Below are positions 53,001-58,500 of a DNA stretch of 64,000 nt, piece after piece. Both the position numbers and the translations under genes were made by a program. How positions within the stretch are numbered: position 1 is the stretch's first letter; every line of letters starts with the position of its first letter. A model generated the notes under the pieces. It saw only the letters and a list, made by a program, of their open reading frames with translations. It was not told where the DNA came from and ran no database searches. The stretch is from Stercorarius parasiticus (lineage: Eukaryota > Chordata > Aves > Charadriiformes > Stercorariidae). The stretch covers positions 632,899 through 696,898 of the forward strand of contig VWZL01004590.1 of NCBI GenBank assembly GCA_013396915.1, in the 5' to 3' direction.

Positions 53001-55516
53001 TGGTGGGAGGTGTCCCTGCCCAGGGCAGGGGGTGGCACTGGATGGGCTTTAAGGTCCCTTCCAACCCAAAACATTCTGTGATTTTAATAGGAACACACAG
53101 CAAAATTGTATAAATTAATAACAATGATACAAAGTGAACTACTCAAATACACGTCCATATGCATATCGACCTCCAGGTGAAAAAAGGCACCACTTACAAC
53201 AGGATGTCCTTATGCTCAGTTCCATATAACCTCTTCTTAATTTTGTGCTCTCCAATTAGAGGTTGTCAAAATACAAAAATAATCTGGGGGGAGGGGGAAG
53301 GGCGTTATTGGAAGAGAGGAGATTTAAGAAATAATTGAAGGGTTCTAATACAGCACATCTGCTGGCCCCCGTGTCATGACATTCATACTACCGGTGACTG
53401 ATTAACAATAAAAATTGAAAAAAAAAAAAATAAAAGCAGAAGCCAAACAAACCCGGGAAAGAATAAGGATAATTATTAGGGGTATGGAAAGCCTTCTGCA
53501 CGGTTCACTTGAGAAGCAAAGTGGGAAAGGTGGCATAACAAAGACAGGCAGTGGAATCAAAACTGCAGGAGAATGTCCTCCTGGCTTATTTACCTCTCCC
53601 CATATTTTTTTACTCTTGCATTACAGGTGATGATCTCAACTGTGATGATTGAAAATCAGAAATGTGTTTCTACTGCCAAATTTAATACGCAGGTCAGACT
53701 CCCACAGAAGAATCAAGCCTCAGGAAAAACTTGCACGAGATGTCTTCTAACCAACCAGAGCCAGGAAAAACGCCTGTAAAGCATAACATCTCTTACTAGG
53801 GTTGAGACACTATTATCTGCAGGGTCAAGCAATCGTTAATACCAGAATTAGTGCAATTTACCAAGATTAATGTCTTGCTCTGGTTTCTTCTGTTGTTTCC
53901 CACACCCATCTGTACCTCAGCAAACAAACATCTAACACAGACACAAGCGGTACCAAAGGTGAACTTTGTTGGTTTTTTTCTAAATATAAACCTTGCCATT
54001 TTTATGATAGCACTCACAGGAGATTAATCTTAAAATTTGTATTATTGCAATCTAACAGCCTAATTTAATATGAGATCATTAATCACTTGCTTTTATGTTT
54101 ACCAAAGTTATCTGTTAATATAATTACACACTTCAATTTAATGCCCTTATGGGACAAGGCTTCTACGCTAAAGACTTGTTTCTTGTTTAACAGAAATCCA
54201 GTGTTGTTGGAACTTTTCCTGAACTATTCCCATTTCCTGCAAATTAATTTAGTTCCTACATTGACCTGAATCCCATCAAAAGACACCATATTCCTTCCGA
54301 AACAGAAGAGGAGCTGAGCCCTGCTCTCCAATGCAAACTCTCCCAAAGTTTAAATACAGTGTTCGGGGATTCAAAATCCCATTTGATCCAGCTCTGCTTT
54401 GACTTTTTCCTTGGGAAAAGAAACAAACGTCTGGGAAATTTACTATTTACAGTAAACCCAAGTTAGAGTGTTAATTTGTTTATATTGCCTGACTAGTTTT
54501 AATGTACAGGAGCATGCAATGTACTGATACACTCTTGGAAACCAGCAACAGTGACTCATGTGAGTGGCCAGAGAGCTATTTCCCCGGGGAGAGCTCCTCC
54601 GAGGCACTTTTGCTTTTACCGAACATTAAAACTGGTTTGCTGGGTCTAGGAAGGTCAGGTTTCTCGCTGAAGGTTGTGCAACTGAGTCCATGCTTCAACT
54701 GGAAGGACCAGCTGGTTCTTTGTTCGGGCGCCCAGGCAGGGCAGTGGCCGCCTCTTCTACCAAAACTCATCACGTTTAGCGTGAAGGTGCAGTTGTGAAC
54801 ATACAGTACCTTCTGAACGATGTGCCTTAATTTCTTAAAGATGAAAATGAGATGTATTTGATCTGTTTTACAGTTGACACAAAATTAATTTTCCAAATGT
54901 ACGCATATATTAAAAGGAAAACACAGCCCATGTGTTGAGACATATTGTCTCAGTGTTAAATTGAAGAGTTAAATGGTCAAATACGTTCCCGTAAGAAAAA
55001 CCCAAACAAAATGACAAAAAACCTCAACCACAACTACATAAGGCTGTAGCAGTCCCGTACTTAGACAAAGCAATTGATACCATTTCCACATTCATAAACA
55101 GTATTAGTTTTTCTACCTTGAATTAAAACAATTTTAAAAGAGACACTTACAACATGAAAACTAGTCAATTAATGTGAGATACGACACGAGGGCTCTGGCT
55201 CCGCTCTTTTGTTTCTAAGGGAAGAACCCACACAAAGCAGATGGAAAGCCTTTTCATGGCAGTGCAAAACTCTCATATACGTAATCAGCCCAAAGAACAA
55301 TAAACGGAACAGAATATAAATGGAGATGGGTTTTCTGATGTGCTGGACACTAGGGAAGTGGCCACAATAAATCCCGATACGCTGTAATTTTTAAGTTGCC
55401 TTTGTAATGCTGCCAGTGGGCAGCAGGAGGTGGGAAGGGGCTTTCGGACTCACCTGTTGAACTTCACTTTCTCCATTCGATATTTTCTCAGTGTACACAA
55501 AGGAGTTGAATATCCT
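789..55516 (-). CDS. CACHD1: CACHD1 (VWFA and cache domain-containing protein 1), partial, 15 coding exons
   Basis: CACHD1 is an alpha2delta-like type I membrane protein. From published work, it modulates Cav3 and N-type calcium channels and binds Wnt receptors (Frizzled/LRP6) in neurons. Seen here: fifteen minus-strand exons, each bounded by AG acceptor and GT donor, whose phases agree at every junction and give one frame of 729 codons plus 2 nt (total 2189 nt). The peptides match my memory of vertebrate CACHD1 nearly residue for residue, with small substitutions such as IAKFEL where human has IPKFEL. Domain order is N-terminal VWA_N-like region, VWA with a DHGAS metal-site remnant, first Cache region, linker, and start of the second Cache region. 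The start codon and signal peptide exon lie beyond 64000; later exons with the transmembrane segment lie before position 1. Identity is very secure; exon numbers assume one missing 5' exon. Confidence 0.97.
900..2592 (-). other. CACHD1 intron 15
   Basis: 1693 bp between exons 15 and 16. A run of G at about 1681-1690 is the only low-complexity feature. No repeat family or gene is recognised. Confidence 0.85.
2593..2774 (-). CDS. CACHD1: CACHD1 exon 15 (182 bp), leading into second Cache region
   Basis: Codes [40 protein letters not shown] and [16 protein letters not shown] plus two bases of Trp. The Y-I-A-T-x-N-G-V-x-R-x-Y-P-G and F-D-P-T-R-R-x-W-Y pattern is the hallmark segment shared with alpha2delta subunits, where it precedes the second Cache lobe. 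Acceptor TTTTGCAG, donor ATG|GTGAGT. Both ends are well supported. Confidence 0.97.
2775..3374 (-). other. CACHD1 intron 14
   Basis: 600 bp between exons 14 and 15; nothing recognisable apart from splice sites. Confidence 0.85.
3375..3517 (-). CDS. CACHD1: CACHD1 exon 14 (143 bp)
   Basis: Codes [37 protein letters not shown] and [10 protein letters not shown]. It forms the linker and first helix of the second Cache region. The donor is AAG|GTACGT. The acceptor tract is a run of 12 T (plus-strand A at 3521-3532) before CAG, interrupted upstream by the single undetermined base of the window at 3533. The exon enters after one base of Glu and ends on a whole Lys codon. Confidence 0.96.
3518..5549 (-). 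other. CACHD1 intron 13
   Basis: 2032 bp between exons 13 and 14. It contains the window's only undetermined base (3533) beside the poly-A run. No repeats or genes are otherwise seen. Confidence 0.85.
5550..5718 (-). CDS. CACHD1: CACHD1 exon 13 (169 bp)
   Basis: Codes [40 protein letters not shown] and [11 protein letters not shown]. The hydrophobic FILCVVVI is a strand of the Cache region and not a membrane segment: it is short and flanked by polar residues. Cysteines in SFILC and NACLHF are candidates for extracellular disulfides. Acceptor TTTTCAG, donor TAG|GTAAAG. It starts in phase 0 and leaves one base of a Glu codon. Confidence 0.96.
5719..7450 (-). other. CACHD1 intron 12
   Basis: 1732 bp of unique AT-rich intronic sequence between exons 12 and 13; nothing recognised. 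Confidence 0.85.
7451..7568 (-). CDS. CACHD1: CACHD1 exon 12 (118 bp)
   Basis: Codes [38 protein letters not shown] and a final Met. It carries two N-glycosylation sequons, NSS and NVS. It follows the first Cache hairpin and probably closes that lobe. The exon enters at +2 and ends on a whole codon. The acceptor is ACATAG and the donor ATG|GTAAGG. Confidence 0.96.
7569..8086 (-). other. CACHD1 intron 11
   Basis: 518 bp between exons 11 and 12; nothing recognised. Confidence 0.85.
8087..8210 (-). CDS. CACHD1: CACHD1 exon 11 (124 bp), first Cache region
   Basis: Codes [20 protein letters not shown], then [19 protein letters not shown]. The G-Y-T-L-M-H-P-S-L segment at its start is the typical Cache beta hairpin (G-x-x-x-x-H-P), with the Gly codon split across the exon 10/11 junction. 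The residue after ENI is Ala; I recall Pro in human. Acceptor is TTTTTTAG, donor TAG|GTAAGG. Confidence 0.96.
8211..8786 (-). other. CACHD1 intron 10
   Basis: 576 bp between exons 10 and 11, with the GATTACTACA short repeat near its 5' end. Confidence 0.85.
8675..8711. repeat. Short tandem repeat GATTACTACA, three copies
   Basis: GATTACTACA occurs at 8675-8684, 8692-8701 and 8702-8711; the last two are directly adjacent. It lies in intron 10, about 75 bp from the exon 10 donor. Confidence 0.9.
8787..8936 (-). CDS. CACHD1: CACHD1 exon 10 (150 bp), first Cache region
   Basis: Codes [38 protein letters not shown] and [10 protein letters not shown]. The pattern small-strand GIVGVDV followed by a helix and then YTFLID is the signature of Cache (extracellular PAS-like) domains. 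In this family, Cache domains form a fold related to bacterial chemoreceptor sensor domains. Phase is +1 at both ends and length divisible by three. Acceptor is TCTAAG, donor AAG|GTAACT. A three-copy GATTACTACA repeat lies about 75 bp beyond its 3' end. Confidence 0.96.
9903..10161 (+). mobile_element. CR1 LINE fragment, 5'-truncated
   Basis: About 260 bp of CR1 3' end: GGGGCAATGGTTTAAACTAG, the GACATTAGGAAGAAGTTCTT block, GAGACACTGGCCCAGGTTGC, GGACTAGATGGCCTTTAAAG and the tail ATTCTATGATTCT. Insertion is in intron 9, antisense to the gene. The start is approximate because the 5' truncation point has no visible target duplication. Confidence 0.94.
11411..11434. repeat. (AC)n microsatellite
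   Basis: A run of about ten CA dinucleotides after TATA, in intron 9 some 240 bp downstream of exon 9. Likely length-polymorphic. Confidence 0.9.
11678..11911 (-). CDS. CACHD1: CACHD1 exon 9 (234 bp), end of VWA into first Cache region
   Basis: Largest exon in the window. It codes [38 protein letters not shown] and [18 protein letters not shown], then [11 protein letters not shown]. It contains the last helix of the VWA domain and the R-F-Y-T-N-L segment that leads into the Cache region in the alpha2delta family. The junction with exon 8 gives Asn-Glu-Gly where I recall Asn-Asp-Gly in human. Phase +1 at both ends, length divisible by three. Acceptor is TTTCAG, donor ATG|GTAAGT. Confidence 0.97.
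11912..13017 (-). other. CACHD1 intron 8
   Basis: 1106 bp between exons 8 and 9; nothing recognised. Confidence 0.85.
13018..13167 (-). CDS. CACHD1: CACHD1 exon 8 (150 bp), VWA domain
   Basis: Codes [13 protein letters not shown], an acidic/lysine segment ([18 protein letters not shown]) and [17 protein letters not shown]. The hydrophobic [10 protein letters not shown] matches the fourth core strand of VWA domains, which normally contains an I/L-x-D/S-x-G motif. It has one sequon (NNS). Phase is +1 at both ends and length is divisible by three, so it can be skipped in frame. Acceptor is TTTTTAG, donor ACG|GTGAGA. Confidence 0.96.
14354..14628 (-). mobile_element. CR1 LINE fragment, sense to CACHD1
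   Basis: Reverse-oriented CR1: it begins with ATAGAACCATAGAATCA (reverse complement of the CR1 3' tail), then GGTTGGAAGGGACCTTTAAG, the CTCCACCACTGCCCTGGGCA block, and TCCTAATATCCATCCGAACC, and ends near CTCTTGTCCTACCAAG. It is in intron 7 and in the same orientation as the gene. Its subfamily differs from the copies at 19685, 39412 and 52862. Confidence 0.94.
16688..17372 (+). mobile_element. CR1 LINE fragment with ORF2 C-terminal remnant
   Basis: The longest CR1 copy here (about 685 bp). Its 5' part codes [20 protein letters not shown], the conserved C-terminal end of the CR1 ORF2 reverse-transcriptase protein. This is followed by the GC-rich 3' UTR (AGCCTGGAGAAGAGAAGGCT, GGAGACCTTCCAGC) and the tail TTCTATAATTCTATGAT. 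A long open frame passes through it but is not a functional gene: only the ORF2 end is recognisable and the rest is UTR read through. In intron 7, antisense to CACHD1. Confidence 0.93.
17533..17749 (-). CDS. CACHD1: CACHD1 exon 7 (217 bp), VWA domain
   Basis: Codes [20 protein letters not shown], then a Thr/Ser-rich stretch ([20 protein letters not shown]) and [18 protein letters not shown]. It continues the VWA fold: second strand, a paired-cysteine insert (TCSLDQC) and a helix. It ends NNGT-K-L-Q-G, where NGT is a sequon. Acceptor is TTTCAAG, donor GAA|GTAAGT. Phase is 0 in and +1 out. Confidence 0.96.
17750..19398 (-). other. CACHD1 intron 6
   Basis: 1649 bp between exons 6 and 7; nothing recognised. 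Confidence 0.85.
19399..19543 (-). CDS. CACHD1: CACHD1 exon 6 (145 bp), start of VWA domain
   Basis: Codes [12 protein letters not shown], then [18 protein letters not shown] and [18 protein letters not shown]. This is the first beta strand, metal-site loop and first helix of a von Willebrand factor A domain. The loop at 19474-19488 reads DHGAS rather than the canonical D-x-S-x-S, so the first metal-binding Ser is replaced by Gly, as is known for CACHD1 and unlike alpha2delta-1/2. Acceptor is CTTCAG, donor AAG|GTAAGA; the exon ends on a whole codon. Confidence 0.97.
19685..19850 (-). mobile_element. CR1 LINE fragment, young subfamily, sense to CACHD1
   Basis: Reverse-oriented CR1 3' end of about 166 bp, beginning TATAGAACCACAGAATGG and running to AGCCACAGCTTCTCTGGGCA. 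It is the same subfamily as the copies at 39412 and 52862, with very few differences (GGGCAGGGACACCTCCCACC, GGTTGCTCCAAGCCCCGTCC). It lies 141 bp upstream of exon 6, in intron 5. Confidence 0.93.
21125..21615 (+). mobile_element. Complete solo LTR, avian ERVL type, with 5-bp target duplication
   Basis: A 491-bp element starting TGTCCTGGTTTCAGCTGGGA and ending GGGGTTAAACCACAACA, so it has TG...CA ends and short inverted termini. It is flanked by perfect 5-bp direct repeats GCTAC at 21120-21124 and 21616-21620; 5 bp is the duplication size of ERVL-class integrases. Promoter elements are visible: TATATAA at 21350-21356 and the polyadenylation signal ATTAAA at 21481-21486. No internal retroviral genes flank it, so it is a solo LTR left by recombination. 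It lies in intron 5, antisense to CACHD1. The family assignment comes from memory of avian ERVL-like LTR consensus ends. Confidence 0.93.
22382..22508 (-). CDS. CACHD1: CACHD1 exon 5 (127 bp)
   Basis: Codes [20 protein letters not shown], then [20 protein letters not shown]. The WQYF...FTVFPA stretch corresponds to the conserved W-x-x-F...YP block found just before the VWA domain of calcium-channel alpha2delta subunits. The acceptor is CCTGTAG and the donor CAG|GTACGA. Phase enters at +1 and leaves at +2, completing Arg with the first base of exon 6. Confidence 0.95.
24029..24066. repeat. Compound (AC)n-(AT)n microsatellite
   Basis: A run of CA dinucleotides passes through CATACA into a run of TA dinucleotides, about 38 bp in total, in intron 4. 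Alternating purine-pyrimidine sequence throughout. Confidence 0.9.
26981..27054. repeat. Direct repeat, 28 bp identical, 46-bp period
   Basis: The 28-bp segment starting TTCCAGACAGAGAGTGGGGA and ending TATAAATG occurs at 26981-27008 and again at 27027-27054 with no differences. The two copies are separated by 18 bp. This is a recent local tandem duplication in intron 4. Confidence 0.9.
31333..31500. repeat. Tandem duplication, two units of about 80-90 bp
   Basis: Unit 1 (31333-31422) and unit 2 (31423-31500) both start TCTCTCAAGTCTGCATCAC, pass through an A/C-rich stretch of CAAA repeats, and end near CAACCAAAA. They differ by indels in the A-rich middle. Located in intron 4. Confidence 0.85.
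31960..31990. repeat. Poly-A tract running into (GAA)n
   Basis: Nineteen A (31960-31978) followed by several GAA triplets, in intron 4 about 280 bp beyond exon 4. Simple repeat. Confidence 0.88.
32270..32376 (-). CDS. CACHD1: CACHD1 exon 4 (107 bp)
   Basis: Codes [20 protein letters not shown] and then [13 protein letters not shown]. It contains an N-glycosylation sequon (NVS) and a cysteine likely to be disulfide-bonded in the ectodomain. The first base completes the Glu codon begun in exon 3; the exon ends one base into a Val codon. Acceptor TTTCAG and donor CTG|GTAAGT are both good. It is isolated between two large introns (about 9.8 and 13.4 kb). Confidence 0.95.
37520..37635 (-). repeat. 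Possible ERV leader fragment adjoining the 78-bp element
   Basis: Read on the minus strand, the bases after the 78-bp element contain TAGAACA then TTTGGGGCCTCAACGG (about 37590-37607). This resembles the TTTGGCGCCCAACG junction where retroviral LTRs end and a tRNA-Lys primer-binding site begins. A GC-rich leader-like stretch follows. The likeness is partial and no retroviral coding sequence follows. It is an inference only; this may be unrelated intronic DNA. Confidence 0.3.
37636..37713. repeat. 78-bp imperfect inverted-repeat element with tRNA-Phe-like segment
   Basis: The segment begins TGTCGTGGTTTAGGC and ends GCCTAAACCATGACA, so its ends are inverted copies (14 of 15 match, similarity extending to about 22 bp). 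Inside, GCCGAAGTAGCTCAGTTGGG followed by AGAGC matches the 5' half of vertebrate tRNA-Phe, including the A box, with one difference. The 3' half of a tRNA (anticodon arm, GGTTCGA B box) is absent, so it is not a functional tRNA gene. The ends resemble LTR termini. I do not recognise the family. Confidence 0.6.
39412..39636 (+). mobile_element. CR1 LINE fragment, young subfamily
   Basis: About 225 bp, from GGATAGATATTAGAAAG to the tail GCTGTGATTCCATGAT, with the CTGGCCCAGGTTGCCCAGAG, GGAGGGGTTCAAGGCCAGGT and GGGCTTTAAGGTCCCTTCC blocks. Nearly identical to the copy at 52862. It sits directly after an AT-rich TATATAGATATATATG stretch that may be the target region. In intron 3, antisense to the gene. 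Confidence 0.93.
43198..43271. repeat. Tandem duplication, two units of 37 bp
   Basis: Unit 1 at 43198-43234 (CTTAACTTCTAGTGTTTTCT, then GCCAAAAATCTCAGG) and unit 2 from 43235 (CTTAACTTCCAGTATTTTCT, then GTCAAAAATCTCAG) differ at only a few bases. Located in intron 3. Confidence 0.85.
45765..45913 (-). CDS. CACHD1: CACHD1 exon 3 (149 bp)
   Basis: Codes [19 protein letters not shown], then [19 protein letters not shown] and IPPSMME. This is the helical N-terminal part of the ectodomain that precedes the VWA domain in alpha2delta-like proteins, and it includes a vicinal cysteine pair. It starts in phase 0 and ends with two bases of the next codon; the donor is GGA|GTAAGT. The acceptor tract is unusual: 17 consecutive A on the plus strand (45918-45934), so T in the transcript, lie directly before TACAG. 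The exon itself carries an A8 run (plus-strand T at 45901-45908) five bases inside the acceptor. Confidence 0.95.
45918..45946 (-). promoter_or_regulatory. Expanded polypyrimidine tract of exon 3 acceptor
   Basis: On the transcribed (minus) strand this is CTTCTTCTT followed by 17 T, then TACAG and exon 3. It is the polypyrimidine tract used for 3' splice-site recognition, here grown into a homopolymer microsatellite and therefore likely variable in length. Confidence 0.8.
49987..50015. repeat. Poly-T tract, 29 bases
   Basis: Twenty-nine uninterrupted T on the plus strand in intron 2. No recognisable retroposon body is attached on either side, so it is treated as a simple homopolymer. A second run of 18 T is at 50218-50235. 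Confidence 0.9.
52862..53085 (+). mobile_element. CR1 LINE fragment, young subfamily
   Basis: About 224 bp of CR1 3' end with tail ACATTCTGTGATTTT. It matches the 39412 copy almost base for base over the CTGGCCCAGG...CAACCCAAA interval. In intron 2, antisense to CACHD1. The 5' limit is approximate. Confidence 0.93.
55454..55516 (-). CDS. CACHD1: CACHD1 exon 2 (63 bp)
   Basis: Short exon coding [11 protein letters not shown] to SEVQQ, in the N-terminal ectodomain just after the signal peptide region. The acceptor reads CTTGCAG at 55517-55523 and the donor is CAG|GTGAGT, so the exon is 21 whole codons, phase 0 at both ends, and could be skipped without frameshift. It is the most 5' exon I could find. 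The preceding coding segment, expected to hold the start codon and signal peptide, is not in the 8.5 kb to its right and probably sits in a GC-rich first exon outside the window. Confidence 0.94.
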
Positions 55517-58500
55517 CTGCAAGACAAATCAGAAAGGACGCGTAAGAGACTTTTTGTTATAAATATCACATTAAAGCAGCTCCAAAAGGGGCATGGGTGA
55601 GGAAATCTGTGTCAGAAAAGGACTGCTTCCCCTGAGGAGTCTATCGGAGGCTTACCCAAGGGAAATGTTTTCCATATACCCATTCCTGGGTCTGCATGAA
55701 GAGATTGGTTTTGGAGGCAAACACATAACAGGTTTTTTTTTTCCAAACATCTGTTAATTTACCAAACTGACACAAGGTGCTAAAAAAGCCATATTTCGCA
55801 TTTGAAAGCTACTGCCCGCACAAACTATGACTGTTCTCTAGCGCTAAGCACTTAACCAAACTACTTCTAAAAGCACTTGTTTCCACTAGCGCACAAGAGG
55901 CTGTGAGACAAATTTAGACACATTTTGTATCTGGAAAAGAGAAAAACGAGACCCACTTTCGAACACAAGCAAATAGGGCTCGCTAATGGCAAAAAAGGGT
56001 GTATCAGGAGATAGAAGTGAGAGCGCTGTGCCCTAGGAAAGCTTCCTGTCTGCTCCCAGAGGGACACAAGTCCCTCCATCCGCTCTGCCTCCGCAGGTGA
56101 GAATGGCACCGCCATCACCATTTACCTACAGTGGTTACGTGGAGGAAAACACTCAACACCTTGTCAATACTCTGTTCCAGACTGGAAAACAAGGTTGGAA
56201 GGATCTGGGGTTACACCGATGGCATTCCTGAAAAATCCTGAGATCTTTCTCTACCAGCCTCAAGGGGAGCTGGGATTTCACTGACAGAGCGGATTCCACA
56301 GCTATCAGTGTTATGTCAAACACATGACAATACATCAGCAAGAACATCTGTAGGCACGGCCACATCTGGCGAAGGACAGTGATTCATACAGACCCCGTTG
56401 AGTCCCTCCCTTGACGTGACAGTTGTGAAATTACTAAGACTCATGTTTACAGCAAGATAATAAGCCAGAGTCAGCTCTCCAAATTATTACCAATAACAAC
56501 TGCAGTTACTAAAGAAGTCTAAATTTCATCCAAATCCAGTGTAATCATTGGCCCACAATTCCCAAGAGTTTTCTTGATGCAGGTTTAGCCAATTTCCTCA
56601 TGGTAAGGCTGCATGCCGCTCTAACCGGGAAAACCAGCCTGGAAACCCCTTTGGTGCGCTCTGCTTCACTTACGCTCATCGCTTTCCCTTATCCCTCTCC
56701 CTCCTGAGGATTTCAGGAATTTCAAAAATTTGAACTCTTAATTCTAAAGAAGCATTTGGAAGGGCAGCAATAAATCTCCTTGGTTTACAAGTCCCAGAGA
56801 GCCAAGGGCAGGGGGGGGAGAGAAGAAGGAAAAAAAAAAAGGCATCTACTCTTAAAAGCTGCCCGTACACTGAGACTTCCTCTTCTTCCAGACCTTTGTT
56901 TAAAGTTCTGCTTGGGTACTTTAACTACAAACATGTTGGCTTTTTTTCTTCACCCCCCCTTCATAAGATGAAAAGATAATTTAAACATCAGAAGAAAATA
57001 CATTAAAGCATGTCATTTTGATGCAAAATGTTTTAAATGAATTGAATTTTTCTCTCCACGCAGCATTTAGTCTCCAGACATCAAAAGGAGCGAGAAGGAA
57101 ACAGACTGTCAGCTACCCAGAATGGAGCTTTCTGTCCTTAACACAAAGCTGACCCCTTCCTCCACCCCTTTAACACGGAGCCGTGTTTATGAACCTTCAA
57201 AATAATGCCAGCGAACATTATACACGGTTGTGTAAGAGTCACAGTGCCAGCAGAAATTTATTTGGCCACTGGGCTAGGTTTTTAACCTATTTTTTCCTTG
57301 ATTTATAATTTAACCAAGCTCTAGCAAATCGTGTCTTTGACTTTTTTTAATTAAACGCTCTGTGCATGTCAGAGAGGGGGGGGCAGGAGCCTGTTAGTAA
57401 AACTGCCGTCACAGACACTGAGCCGAAAACAACAGTAAAAACTAAATAAGGCTTGAAACCACCCAGGAACACGCGAGCCGTCGCGCACAGAGCTCCCCGA
57501 GGCTACGCATTTAATTGCTGGGCCCCTACCTGTGAACGGTCCCGTTACTCAGGATATCTGCTCCCTAGTCAAGAATTCCTAAGCAGAATTTCACCCGAAG
57601 ACAAAAACACCTCCCTGTTGTATTTAAGTTAATTTCACTAACTTAAAAAGTGATCTAACCTTAAGTAGAAAAACAGAGCTGAGTGGCAACCTCCAAATGC
57701 AGTTAAGGGAACTTCACAGACCCAAGAGTGAGTCAGCTCCACAAACTTACAAAAATAGTCTAAATATTTAGGAGAACTTGCCCATCGTAGTTTACACAGC
57801 GCATTAGCATCTGTACTTTATTCTTCCCACCCCTCCTTGTTTAATTGAATCTGCTGAGCAGATGGCAGCAGGCGAAGTTCACTCCAAGAGGAACAATTCC
57901 ACACGTGTTTAATGAGATGCTCGCCCAGGATTATTTGCCGTAACCCATCACCACTCGCTCTCACAATGCAGGAAGGCTGCAGCCTATGCGCTGGTTCGGC
58001 CTCCAGCCTTTCCCCTGCCGAGCTGGTGCTCCACCAGACATGGAGCTATCTGCATCCCCGCCACCGCTCCCAATGCCGCCTCCTCACGCACCGCCTCAAG
58101 CCCTCAAACAGCATTTTGTTTTCTTCTTCTCCATTTGCCTCTCTCTTTTTGCTATCATCAGCTATTTTAAGCTTATTATCATCTTTGTAGATAATCAGGT
58201 TCTTGCTGGTACCTTGACCGACACTTCGACATTGGTCAACTACATGAAAATGATTCATTTTCTCGGGAATCCTCAAATTCCTTTAAACCCAACATCTTTA
58301 GAAGACAACAGCTTTGTTCTTGTGGCTCACGGCAGAGGGCAAAAGTTCTCACTCTCTGCTGTCCACTACTTATCTCAGGTACCGGGCTGAGAACAGTTGC
58401 TTCAGTCGTGCTCCAACCCGCACGTGCCGTAACACGCACACCGTGCTTCAACTACTCTAACCCCTTGGGTTCATCAAACAGGTTTCCACAAAGATTTTTG

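Larger units (their letters stand above)
45914..55453 (-). other. CACHD1 intron 2
   Basis: 9540 bp between exons 2 and 3. It holds the CR1 copy at 52862, poly-T tracts at 49987 and 50218, a GA run near 49541-49554, and unique sequence. The 51895-52160 stretch is a candidate conserved non-coding block by composition only. Confidence 0.85.
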
